Source of the DNA: Desulfosarcina ovata subsp. ovata
Lineage (GTDB): Bacteria; Desulfobacterota; Desulfobacteria; Desulfobacterales; Desulfosarcinaceae
Assembly: GCF_009689005.1 (NCBI RefSeq)
Contig: NZ_AP021879.1
Span: forward strand, 6,543,724-6,607,723
Direction: 5' to 3'
DNA: 64,000 nucleotides
Both the position numbers and the translations under genes were made by a program. Positions 52,066-61,653 of this stretch are shown one piece after another. Under the pieces are notes generated by a model. The model made no database searches, was not told the origin of the DNA, and saw only the letters and a list, made by a program, of their open reading frames with translations. Position 1 is the first letter of the stretch. Each line of letters starts with the position of its first letter.

Positions 52066-54135
52066 TTAGTGGCAGATGGTAACAAGCAAATGTTCCCTTG
52101 CCCGTGTCGCCGCCACATATCGTTCGCACCGATCCAGGATTTCTGCTTTTGCCAGGGAATTCATCGGGTCATCGGGATCAGCGCATGCCAGCGCTATCGC
52201 GCGAAACTCCAATCCTTTAATCCTTTTTATCGTACCCAGCCGAACACCGGGTTCATCTTTTCCTGGATCAACTTCGCGTGGCTTCAATTGCAATATGGAT
52301 AAGTTGGCATCTGTCAATGCGGTAACGATTTCCGGTTTGTATGGGGTAATGCAAATCGCATAATCTTCCAGACCGTAGTCCTTCATCAACTTTTGTACCC
52401 AAGCGACAATCGCCTTGGCCTCTTCGATTGGTCCTTTGCATGGTGCGATGATCGGCTCAGGCCCTTTGAAAGCTGAGTGGTCACCGGCGATTGATACCTG
52501 GCCACCGTCCAAGTCGTCAATTTCAATTCCTTGGAGCATTGCCTGGGCATATTTTCTGATCTGTTCACTGGTGCGGTAATTGATTTTAAGACGCCTGGAG
52601 CGGCCTCTGATTTCAATGCCAGCTCTGCTCATGGGAATTTTGGTGCGGTAAATTCTTTGATGCCCGTCACCCACGGTGCAAAGAGGATCGCTGAAACCCT
52701 CTTCAATGGGACACAAAGATCGAATCAATTTCAGCGCCTCAAGACTGAAGTCCTGAGTTTCGTCAACGAGCACGTGCCGATATTTATGAAAGTTTTTCTG
52801 TTCAACAGATAGGCGCGCTTGGTGAACGGCCCCTTCAACGGTCAAAATATTGCGTTTTTTAAGCCCCCGCTGGAAAGCCCGGAATACTGGCCACGCTTGC
52901 CGCCTTTGCTTTCTACTAATCCTTGGCCTTCCCGAGCGAACCGTCGTCAGGTAATCTTCCTCGTTGTCGATGCCATTTGCGTCAATGACCTGCCAGTACT
53001 CGTTCACCATTTCATCTTCTGTCATTGGCAACTGGCCCAGTTCCGGGTTAACCCATATCGAAGCCCAGATGGAATCAAAATCTTCATCGTCGCCGATTCG
53101 ACCTTTCCAGCCGGATCGCGTGCAGATGGTTCTTGACAACGCGTGCAAATTGGTCACCTCGATGCAATCCGCAGCGTTTTCGTCCAGTTGTCGTATATAC
53201 GCTTTTAGGGTGATAGACAGATTGGTCGTAAACGTCGTCAACAAAACCTTGTCTTTAGGGTTATCTAAATGGTTTGCCAAATGGACAGCCCGGTGAATCA
53301 GACAAACCGTTTTTCCCGTCCCCGCTGATCCATTGATGTTCATGGGACCTTTGGTTTCCCACGCTACAAGTTTTTTCTGATAAGGGTGCAGAAAAATTCG
53401 CCACTCTTCAAGAGATGCCTGCAAAATATCTTTTAAGTGTTCTTCCCCTTTGACCAAAACCAAATCGAAATTGGCCCTTTTGGCTACATTTGTAAAATCT
53501 CCCGGCCCATCAGGCACAAGTTCCGGAGCTGGCGTGGCATCCAAGCCAAGCATTTCATCCAGCGCCTCATCAAGGGTCATGCCAGCCGCAATGCCCATCA
53601 AGACATCGCGGCAATCTTTGGGCAAATAATCACTAAGCGCTTCAAGTGACTCATCCGATGAAATGGCCTTTACCGCCGGAATCAAAGGTTCGGGCACGCC
53701 CGCTTTAAAAAGATTGTCATGGGATAAACCCGATAATGGATAGTTATCGGCTGGCGAAAAGGTCTCTGGCTGTTGCGCCACTGCAGATTGCATCTCTTCA
53801 ACATCAAAAACCTGAAAAACCCCGGTTTTGGGATGCATTTCAAACCGCTTGTTCTTGGCCCAGGCATATGCCTTGTCATGGACGTCAATATGAACCATGA
53901 GATAGGTATCGCCCTTTTCAGGTGCGATGATGATGGCTCGATATCCATCCGGCAAATTGGCCCCGCGTACTTTTGAATCGACCATTGTTTCATCAAGCTT
54001 ATGGACATGTAACGAGGGATCGGATGGATCCGCCTGAAAACGATCCATGAACGAAGCAACCCTTTTTTGAACCTTGGTTGGTAACTTGTGGTAGCCCTTT
54101 AACACATCACGGTGCATCATCAATTGAGCCATCAT
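52066..54135 (-). CDS. UvrD-family helicase with RelE/ParE-like N-terminal domain
   Basis: A 689-residue superfamily 1 helicase. Residues 1-100 resemble a RelE/ParE toxin fold: VLKGYHKLPTKVQKRVASFM, DGYRAIIIAPEKGDTYLMVHI, then VHDKAYAWAKNKRFE. A linker of ~150 residues follows. The motor has Walker A NGSAGTGKTV (Lys275), Walker B LVDETQDF (458-464), motif IV INYRTSEQIR, motif V TIKRIKGLEFRAIALA and motif VI YVAATRAREHLLV. The start lies eight bases after the stop of the giant helicase gene with AAGGAG between, so the two are coupled. It is the last gene of the proposed defence operon. The N-terminal domain may bind RNA or the partner rather than act as a toxin. Confidence 0.9.
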   Translation of the reverse strand: MMAQLMMHRDVLKGYHKLPTKVQKRVASFMDRFQADPSDPSLHVHKLDETMVDSKVRGANLPDGYRAIIIAPEKGDTYLMVHIDVHDKAYAWAKNKRFEMHPKTGVFQVFDVEEMQSAVAQQPETFSPADNYPLSGLSHDNLFKAGVPEPLIPAVKAISSDESLEALSDYLPKDCRDVLMGIAAGMTLDEALDEMLGLDATPAPELVPDGPGDFTNVAKRANFDLVLVKGEEHLKDILQASLEEWRIFLHPYQKKLVAWETKGPMNINGSAGTGKTVCLIHRAVHLANHLDNPKDKVLLTTFTTNLSITLKAYIRQLDENAADCIEVTNLHALSRTICTRSGWKGRIGDDEDFDSIWASIWVNPELGQLPMTEDEMVNEYWQVIDANGIDNEEDYLTTVRSGRPRISRKQRRQAWPVFRAFQRGLKKRNILTVEGAVHQARLSVEQKNFHKYRHVLVDETQDFSLEALKLIRSLCPIEEGFSDPLCTVGDGHQRIYRTKIPMSRAGIEIRGRSRRLKINYRTSEQIRKYAQAMLQGIEIDDLDGGQVSIAGDHSAFKGPEPIIAPCKGPIEEAKAIVAWVQKLMKDYGLEDYAICITPYKPEIVTALTDANLSILQLKPREVDPGKDEPGVRLGTIKRIKGLEFRAIALACADPDDPMNSLAKAEILDRCERYVAATRAREHLLVTICH

Positions 54136-54143
54136 CCATCTCC

Positions 54144-57100
54144 TTATGCGATCTTTCTGATCTCATCGATCAGCCAATCAACACCCTTGATCTCAATTTC
54201 ATCCGGCAGCGTTACCCGCCATCCCTGGTTCTGCCATTTATTTGCAAACCCTTGCTGGTCGCCGGCCAGTATGGCGATTTTACCGTTTCCGCCTTCCCAT
54301 GCCAGTTCGGCAAAGGCATCGTCATCAATATCATCATTTGTGAATTCAACCTTTGGAATAGGCAACCCCGCTTTGGCCAAGGCTTCCACTACCGGCTTTA
54401 AACGCGAAATGGTTTCTTCAAGAACATCCTTCCACCCCTCCGCAATTTCGTATTCTCCTTCGAACACGATTTCCGGAGCAGTATTTTCCATGGCTTCACT
54501 TGACGTCCAAAAACTGAATGAATCGGTAAATTGAAATGCGTTGATACATGCCAGGAAGCGACGCCAGCGTTCTTTGTAATCACTACCCGACACTTCTTGT
54601 TCGCTGTCGCCCAATCGACCAATAATGCCAGCCTTATCCTTGGCATGGATAATAGCGTTTTCGGTCGTAATGTAAGCGATAAAATCCTGGGTGAGAGAGG
54701 CGCGATCGTTATATACCCATTCACCGTTCTTATCGCTCGACAATGGTGACATGGCGCCGCCAATACGCCACCCTTCAAACGCGGCTTGTAATTCCGAATA
54801 TTTTACTTTCCGCTTATCGGCCAACAACAACAACGGATGAAAAATGATGTAATCTGCGATCAGTTTCCATCCGATTTCACTCGGTGCGCTCAGAAACGCC
54901 TTGAGTTGCTGCATGCCGTTTCCCACAAATTTTGTGGCGTGGGGAATCTCATCCTTATGCTTTTGAGAAAGGGACTGCTGGTATTTAACCAGATAGCCGG
55001 CCAATTGAGGATGGCAAACCATTTCGTGGGTCTGATTTTCATTGGTGACATCTTCCCAGGTCACCCCCCAAACCCTGTAATTGCCGCTTTCCAGAATTGC
55101 CCTGCGTTTATTCATATCGTCGGCGAGTCGGTTGTTTGGGAAGCAGTGATATTCGAAGCCATCCGAAAAAATAGCCACCGGTTTGATGCCATCGTCATCG
55201 CAAGAGAGCAGGAAATCAGGCTGTGACTGTACCAGCACGCCTTGGGCTGCGCCTAATGACGGTTGCAATTCAAGTTCCCACAAACGTTCAGAATCGGGCA
55301 ATGAAAAACGAAATCCCTGGCTGCCCTTAATAATGGTTTCAGACCACGATCCCTTGCGGTCTTCAACAAAGGAACGCAGGGCATCGACGAATTTCTTTTC
55401 CAGCACACTGCCGTAAAGCGAATCCGCCTTAATCTGCTCCAGTTCACGCTTGTCGACCCGTTGCGCACCAGACTCAATGAGCCGGCTTAACAGTTTTATG
55501 CCCCTTTCGCGGCTGATTTGGTCGGCCTTGTACTGAAGATGGTAGGTTCGAATACACCGATAACACCCATCGGTATCCTCCATTTCATCCTGCTGAACAA
55601 ACTTACGGCATGGACAGGTTTCAAGGGTATCCCTGGCCCGTCTCAGTACGTCCATAATCCCTTCACCTTCGCGCCCCTTGTCATCCTTTTCCTGATATAA
55701 AGCTTTTAGAAAACCGGTGCCGCCGGGCACCGCATCCATGATGACCAGGTAATGCTTGGTGATGCCCGAGGATGGTTCGGGCATAATCTGGGGCTGAACA
55801 ATCAGATGCGCAGGATTCCCTTCAAATCGCAGTCGCAGGCCCAGGTAGATACAGGCCACCAGGGTATCCACATCTTCACCGTCGGCCAGTGGCAACAAGA
55901 GCCGAATGGCCTCGGATTTTAATTGGCGGTACAAATATAGAGGAAGATACTGAAATGCCGTTTGACCGTCTTTGCCTTCCTGCCTCAGCTTCTCGGCTTT
56001 TCTGCGCCCCTGGCAACTGCGGCGGTGTAGTGCTGCGATATCGTTTTGGGGCGTAAGGTGGGGTGGAATGGCAATGCCGCAGTGCTGACAGATCTGGAAA
56101 CCTTCGTCAGATATAAACGTATCCGGGCCGAAAGGAATATCTTTTTGATCCACCAGGTAGCCGGTATTGATGACCCTCAGGATCATCGAAGAGCGATACT
56201 CAATTCCAAAAGGCAGGCTGTCATCACCCACCGCCCCGGCCGACCGTTCCTTGGTTTGATCAAAAGAGGCGATGACATCATAATACCCCCTTTGGCGTTC
56301 CTCGTCTCGATCGCCAGACAGGCTCTCATAGTGTTCCATGTAGGACAGTGCCTGGGATTGGGAAAACTCGATAAATTGCCGATGCTGGCCGATTTCCAAT
56401 TGGCTGCCACGCCCCACGGAATGGCCGCATTGCGGGCAAGCCGGATTCGCATCGGGCTGGCTCAATTCTTCGAGCCTGCGCATATGACCGCACAAACCGC
56501 AAACCGCCCATGACTCTGTGAGGAGTTGTTGGGGATTGCCGATCACGATCTGTTGAACATCGAACTGACGCCGGTGGGTGTAGAATGTGTTGTATGGGGC
56601 AAGCTCTTTGAGCGCTGAGGTGGCATTACGGTAGATCTCTACCGGCTTGTATTCCTGATCTGCATGGCGATGTTTGTTGTAAATCGCGCCATAGAACCGC
56701 ACGCCGCGTTCAGGAAAGGCGTAATTGGGCAGCAAGCCGTGATCGGTAAACAGTTCCAAGGTCGTTGTTCGGCTGAGGCTGTTACGGCGAGCCTTGATAA
56801 TTCGAAGTTCTCTCTGGATTTCGATGCGGGCATCTTTTTCTTCCGTATCCAGTTTGCTGAGCTGGTCATTGAGCCGTTTGCGGGCGTTGTCCAAATCGCG
56901 TTGCATCCGGTCAAACTCTTGGGTGGCCTGGTGCATTTTTTGGATGAGCAACTGGGTATCCGTATCCTTTAAAAAGCGTTGCCGGGTATCCTCCTGGACG
57001 GTATGACGATACCGTCTAAGGAAACTGTTTTGCAGCTCCATTTCATTGGCTGTCACCCAGGCCATTGCCGCGGGGATATGACCATCGGTATGGTTTAAAT

Positions 57101-60100
57101 CTTCCACCAACTGCCCGCAGCTGGTGGGAATCTTGTTAAGCATGTCCTCCCGAGTTGCGCTGTCAAAACAATACCCCAGATACTGGCGGACCAGAACGGC
57201 AGAGGCATCCAGCCAGCAACCGGGCGGGTCCACTTTGCCTTTGAGCATTTCCATGGGTCGGGCGTAAAAGAACAGGTCATGGGGCCGCTGGTTGACGACG
57301 GACACGATCAACGCCGTCCCGGTGGCACGCCCGGCACGACCAATACGCTGAAGATAACTGGCCGTATTGGGCGGAATGGAACATAACATCGTGCTGGAAA
57401 GATCGCCGATATCAATCCCCATCTCCAATGTACTGGTGCAGGTCAACACGTTGGGATCGTCGGCATGCTCGGATTTTTTAAAGCAAGTCTCCACTTTCTC
57501 ACGTTCTTCGGTGGCCAAAAGCCCGGTGTGCTCCTCGGCCACCACGCGCCGCAACGCGCCTTTATGGTATCGATCCTGATAATATCGCTGGCGGGCATCG
57601 AACTGACGAACCACATAGCGCCCCCGGGTGGCGTAATATTCCATGCTGGGCGCATTTTTCCAGAAATTTGCCTCCGGCTCGGGCCTGACGATATAGCGGT
57701 CAGTTTCATCACATGCCAGGCAAATGCCATGGGGAACCAACCAGGCGGCTTCCGAAGATATGGCGTAGTAATCTTTTGATCCATCTTTATGCAAGCACAT
57801 CAAAAGGCCGGCATCGTTTCCACAAATGAGAAACGCCTGAATCGCATCGATGATGTCCGCTTCGAGAACGGCAGGTTCTCCAAGTGCGCGATAGGCCCAG
57901 CGGATATGCCATGGCTGTTGTCCGCCGCGTGTATGCGCCAGCACATGTTCATGGTCTCGCTGTGGCGTGGTAACGAGTAGTTTTGGTTTGTAGCGGATAG
58001 CCGACGGGTAGGTCTCGCGCCCTTCGATGATCCGGCCGAGGGGGTACTTACCCCAGAAACCATGCCGTGCAAAGGCATCCAGATAGGAATGATACAAGCC
58101 CCCCCGTTCCCGATAGCGATGCAGCATGCCGTAAATCCAGATGCGCAGGTGATCGTCATCGATCCTGGCCAACACCGGGTTGATACCGGGCAGCTTTTCC
58201 TGAAGTCGCCGAATCGTATCGCTAATAATGGTTTCATCCCATCCGAGACAGGCACTGCCGTTCAATTCCATGGTGCGTCCATGGGTCTGCATTAGTCCGA
58301 ATTCACTGACAGCCTGCCAGGTGAGGCGGCGGGTAATTTCATCCAATAATCTCGATGGGGGCTTCGCCAAGGCCGGATTGTTGCGAAAATCACGAAACGG
58401 CTTGTAATCATGAAGATCCGGCGGCATCAGGGCGGTCATGGTTTCACGAACACTTCCCGGTCGGCCAGGTTCCTCCCGGGACCAGTAATCGAACAGGCGT
58501 CGGCCGGTCTTGGTCAATTTTAAGCCATTGTGCGCTCCCCCAATTCCATCTGCTGAACCGCCGCCTGACGCACCGGCGTTAACGACATGCTGCAATGCGG
58601 TGCGAAACGTAAAATGATAGGTGCGTGAAGAGAAAAAACCGGCTCGGTGAGAAGCATCCTGAACGCTGTCGGTAAAGGCCAGCAGCTTCGGATCGCTGTT
58701 GAGAATGGATCCAAACATTTCATCGATGGCCACACTTGCCAGGATGGCGGACTGGGCACCGATAAAAAAAAGACCTTCGGCCGATCCGCAGCGGGGGCAG
58801 CGCTGAGCCCCCACCACCTGTCCGTTTTGCATTCTACGGGTCGCATTGCTCACCCGGACCTTAAAATTACGGGTATCGCCGGTGAGTGGACACGGCCCGT
58901 CTCCTCTTCGGATCACCAGGCTTTCGGGGCAGAAATAGAGGTCCTCGGCATCCAGGGCGGTCAAGGGCATCTGCCTGAGGGCGGGTTCATCCCCTTTCAT
59001 CCCGGAACTGTCATCCGGGCTGATCACAAAGATATATTGGCTTTTGCGGTTTACCCCACTCTGCTGGTCGGTGGTGCCGAACCAGCCACGGTAGATCCGG
59101 CTGGGATCACTCTCCATCGCCCATCCGGAGACTTCGCGGGAGTTAATTTGGGAATCCTGATCCAGGTCATGCAGCGCCACCCAACCGGATTCGCCGCACT
59201 CGCTGCAATGAAAAGCAGGCAGGCTTTTGGTATTGGGCACCGGTTCATCGAGCCATGCAAAAACCGGCACCCGGGATACAATCCGCCCCAGACGCCGCAA
59301 TTCGCGTATCCATAGCTGCACCTGGGTGGGCACCAGGACCGAGGACCGCTTGCTGCGCAGCTCTCTGGCGTGGGCAACCAGGGAACAAAAAGACGCCACG
59401 ACGATCTGCCGATCTGCCGCTTTATCGATTGCCTGAAGCCCGAAATCCTTGCGGGTCAGCCGATCCACCAGTTCGGTCCAGGCAAGCGGGTCTTCGCGAC
59501 GGATTTCCGCAGCGTGAAAAACCTCCAGCAAATATTTGAACAATACCCTGTGCTTGAGCCAGTGCCCCAGTTCCAGTTCCCACTGTTCAATCGCCGCATC
59601 GCTTTGCCCAGCTTGTCCCTCACCATTCTCATGGCTCGCCGGTTCGCACACGGGCCCGCCCCAGTTTTGGGACTGGCGGATGACATAACGCAACGAATCC
59701 TCATCCTCCAAGGGATGGCAGGTTTGCGGGTTGGGGAACGCAACCTCCCTCAAATCGGAATGGACAATCTGTTCCACGCTGAGACGATCTTCGCCGATGA
59801 CGGCTTCTACCGGGATCTCTTCCTCGAAAAGCGTTGCGGCAAAGGCAGCCAGTCGATCCTTGCCCGCTTCGGCGGCGTCCGCCGAACCGTCGGCCTGTAT
59901 CTCTTTAAGCAGTTCCCGATCATCCAGCGTCGCACTGGTGCCCACCACGCACAGCCTGCCCGTGGGAATGCTCAAACGGTCTTTTAGCCGGCGAATCAGA
60001 CAGGCCACGTCCGCGCCCTGGGCGCCGTCATAGGTGTGCAATTCGTCCAGCACCAGGTATTTCAACACATCCGGTCCGTTAAATCGCCAAAGCCGTTTAT

Positions 60101-60770
60101 CCTGGGGGCGCATCAAGAGAAAATCGAGCATGCGGTAGTTGGTCAGCAAAATATCCGGCGGATTTTCCTGCTGGGCTTCATGGTTGGTGATACCGTGGCC
60201 CGGACCCATCTCCTTATAGCCACTGTCCTGGCTCTTTCCGGGATCAGCGGGATCATAGCGGCCGGTATAGTTGCCCACCCGGATGCCGGCGGACTTGAGT
60301 GCTGGATCGTCCCAGATAGCGGCCGCAAATCGTTTTTCCTGGTCTGCGGCAAGGGCGTTCATGGGGTAGAGAATGATGGCCTTGATTCCGCTTTGGCCCT
60401 GCTTTTTGGTCCGCAGGCAATGATCCAGAATGGGAAACAGGAAACATTCGGTCTTGCCCGATCCCGTACCGGTAGTGACGATGGTATTCCGGGCCGCGTC
60501 GGATTTTGCAGACAAGCGTTTCCAGGCCCGGTATTGATGCAAAAAGGGGTGAAACGGCACCTCGATATCAAAAGGCATGGCCACCCCTTCGGGCGCTGGG
60601 CGAAAGGGACGTTTGAGCTGAACCCAGGGTCCCTTATAGATACCGGATTCCGGGTCTTCCAGAAAGCGTTGAAAGGCACCCTCGACTTTCTTGTCCCGGA
60701 ACGAAAAGGTCGATTGGAGGTAGTACAGGATCTGCCGGCGAATGTTCTGGGCGATGTGGGCTGGTAGCAT
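54144..60770 (-). CDS. Giant DUF1998-type DEAD/DEAH helicase, DruE-like
   Basis: A 2208-residue superfamily 2 helicase. Motifs in order: a Q-like FHPFLHQYRAWKRL (73-86), Walker A TTGTGSGKTECF (Lys106), DELH (242-245), TSAT (278-281), and the second motor half with TSTLEMGIDIGDLS and LQRIGRAGRATG. Zinc pairs appear at FHCSECGE, RCPRCGS, CGLCGHMRR with CPQCG, and in the DUF1998/MZB segment TCPCRKF with GCYRCIRTY. After this comes a domain with QPDFLLSCDDDG, AIFSDGFEYH and KRRAILESGNYRVWGVTW, like a restriction-endonuclease fold. Length and plan match Druantia DruE and related defence helicases. It starts 43 bp after the TOPRIM gene. Confidence 0.88.
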   Translation of the reverse strand: MLPAHIAQNIRRQILYYLQSTFSFRDKKVEGAFQRFLEDPESGIYKGPWVQLKRPFRPAPEGVAMPFDIEVPFHPFLHQYRAWKRLSAKSDAARNTIVTTGTGSGKTECFLFPILDHCLRTKKQGQSGIKAIILYPMNALAADQEKRFAAAIWDDPALKSAGIRVGNYTGRYDPADPGKSQDSGYKEMGPGHGITNHEAQQENPPDILLTNYRMLDFLLMRPQDKRLWRFNGPDVLKYLVLDELHTYDGAQGADVACLIRRLKDRLSIPTGRLCVVGTSATLDDRELLKEIQADGSADAAEAGKDRLAAFAATLFEEEIPVEAVIGEDRLSVEQIVHSDLREVAFPNPQTCHPLEDEDSLRYVIRQSQNWGGPVCEPASHENGEGQAGQSDAAIEQWELELGHWLKHRVLFKYLLEVFHAAEIRREDPLAWTELVDRLTRKDFGLQAIDKAADRQIVVASFCSLVAHARELRSKRSSVLVPTQVQLWIRELRRLGRIVSRVPVFAWLDEPVPNTKSLPAFHCSECGESGWVALHDLDQDSQINSREVSGWAMESDPSRIYRGWFGTTDQQSGVNRKSQYIFVISPDDSSGMKGDEPALRQMPLTALDAEDLYFCPESLVIRRGDGPCPLTGDTRNFKVRVSNATRRMQNGQVVGAQRCPRCGSAEGLFFIGAQSAILASVAIDEMFGSILNSDPKLLAFTDSVQDASHRAGFFSSRTYHFTFRTALQHVVNAGASGGGSADGIGGAHNGLKLTKTGRRLFDYWSREEPGRPGSVRETMTALMPPDLHDYKPFRDFRNNPALAKPPSRLLDEITRRLTWQAVSEFGLMQTHGRTMELNGSACLGWDETIISDTIRRLQEKLPGINPVLARIDDDHLRIWIYGMLHRYRERGGLYHSYLDAFARHGFWGKYPLGRIIEGRETYPSAIRYKPKLLVTTPQRDHEHVLAHTRGGQQPWHIRWAYRALGEPAVLEADIIDAIQAFLICGNDAGLLMCLHKDGSKDYYAISSEAAWLVPHGICLACDETDRYIVRPEPEANFWKNAPSMEYYATRGRYVVRQFDARQRYYQDRYHKGALRRVVAEEHTGLLATEEREKVETCFKKSEHADDPNVLTCTSTLEMGIDIGDLSSTMLCSIPPNTASYLQRIGRAGRATGTALIVSVVNQRPHDLFFYARPMEMLKGKVDPPGCWLDASAVLVRQYLGYCFDSATREDMLNKIPTSCGQLVEDLNHTDGHIPAAMAWVTANEMELQNSFLRRYRHTVQEDTRQRFLKDTDTQLLIQKMHQATQEFDRMQRDLDNARKRLNDQLSKLDTEEKDARIEIQRELRIIKARRNSLSRTTTLELFTDHGLLPNYAFPERGVRFYGAIYNKHRHADQEYKPVEIYRNATSALKELAPYNTFYTHRRQFDVQQIVIGNPQQLLTESWAVCGLCGHMRRLEELSQPDANPACPQCGHSVGRGSQLEIGQHRQFIEFSQSQALSYMEHYESLSGDRDEERQRGYYDVIASFDQTKERSAGAVGDDSLPFGIEYRSSMILRVINTGYLVDQKDIPFGPDTFISDEGFQICQHCGIAIPPHLTPQNDIAALHRRSCQGRRKAEKLRQEGKDGQTAFQYLPLYLYRQLKSEAIRLLLPLADGEDVDTLVACIYLGLRLRFEGNPAHLIVQPQIMPEPSSGITKHYLVIMDAVPGGTGFLKALYQEKDDKGREGEGIMDVLRRARDTLETCPCRKFVQQDEMEDTDGCYRCIRTYHLQYKADQISRERGIKLLSRLIESGAQRVDKRELEQIKADSLYGSVLEKKFVDALRSFVEDRKGSWSETIIKGSQGFRFSLPDSERLWELELQPSLGAAQGVLVQSQPDFLLSCDDDGIKPVAIFSDGFEYHCFPNNRLADDMNKRRAILESGNYRVWGVTWEDVTNENQTHEMVCHPQLAGYLVKYQQSLSQKHKDEIPHATKFVGNGMQQLKAFLSAPSEIGWKLIADYIIFHPLLLLADKRKVKYSELQAAFEGWRIGGAMSPLSSDKNGEWVYNDRASLTQDFIAYITTENAIIHAKDKAGIIGRLGDSEQEVSGSDYKERWRRFLACINAFQFTDSFSFWTSSEAMENTAPEIVFEGEYEIAEGWKDVLEETISRLKPVVEALAKAGLPIPKVEFTNDDIDDDAFAELAWEGGNGKIAILAGDQQGFANKWQNQGWRVTLPDEIEIKGVDWLIDEIRKIA

Positions 60771-60813
60771 GGTTGTATTCAGTTTTTAGGTCGTTTATCT
60801 TCGTTCAGGGAAG

Positions 60814-61653
60814 TCACTTATCGAAGGCTGAATCTATCAAACGAAGCATCCGCCCCCACTGGGACGCGTCATTATCTATATCGATGGCATTATCGAGCAA
60901 TTTTGTATCGCGAATGATTACCGTAAGGGCGCTGCCTGCATTTTTCCTTTCAGTCTGGCCGCAGACGGTCAGGGCGGACTTATAGCGCTTGGCCATTTTC
61001 TCGATCGTAGCTGTCTCATGGTCGGAATATGCGTCCAACATCGCAAATGTATTTTCCACCAAATCCGCGTTTTTCTGTTGAAAGAGATTGATCAGATTGT
61101 CTTCCAGCGTACCCGTATCTCCATCTTTTCCGGTGAAGATAAAAACGCTGAAAGAAATGCCGTTCGATGCAAACCAGGTTTCGCCAGCCAGTTCTTCCAT
61201 CTCACCCAGAACAGGTCGATAATCATCGCTGAATTTCGCCAAGGTCCCATTAATGCCCCGACTGTCGGCATCAAACACGAACAGCACCGCATATTTTTCA
61301 ATATCGCTATCGATAACGGATAATGTTTCCGGAGAAAGAATTTCCGAAAACTCTTCGAGCAAGCCTATCCCTTCCGCGGATTTGTCGATTCCACCAATTG
61401 GATATGGTAAAATCAGGATGTCGTCCTGTGCTTTTCTGTAGGCAAGAACGGGAATCATAGGATGCTTCGGACGCCCGATGACGATGGTATCAATGTCGTG
61501 ATTTTTGAATTTGTTGCTCAGAAATTGATTCAGCGGAGGCGGATAATCACTGATTTTCTGTTTGTAGGCTTCATATTGGTTCGATGCATCCAAAAGCCGG
61601 CCAATGAACTGCGCATCGTGAGGTCCTTCGCATAAAATGAATAATAGATTCAA
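60814..61653 (-). CDS. TOPRIM-domain protein, DUF3226-like
   Basis: A 279-residue protein with TOPRIM features: LFILCEGPHDAQFI at the N-terminus with catalytic-type Glu9, and VLFVFDADSRG with Asp128 and Asp130 for metal binding. The later FIFTGKDGDTGTLEDNLINL is characteristic of DUF3226. It overlaps the ATPase gene upstream by four bases. TOPRIM partners of ABC-type ATPases act as nucleases in OLD and Gabija and as the effector AriB in PARIS, so this is probably the effector of the ATPase next door. No helix-turn-helix or membrane segment is visible. Confidence 0.85.
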   Translation of the reverse strand: MNLLFILCEGPHDAQFIGRLLDASNQYEAYKQKISDYPPPLNQFLSNKFKNHDIDTIVIGRPKHPMIPVLAYRKAQDDILILPYPIGGIDKSAEGIGLLEEFSEILSPETLSVIDSDIEKYAVLFVFDADSRGINGTLAKFSDDYRPVLGEMEELAGETWFASNGISFSVFIFTGKDGDTGTLEDNLINLFQQKNADLVENTFAMLDAYSDHETATIEKMAKRYKSALTVCGQTERKNAGSALTVIIRDTKLLDNAIDIDNDASQWGRMLRLIDSAFDK

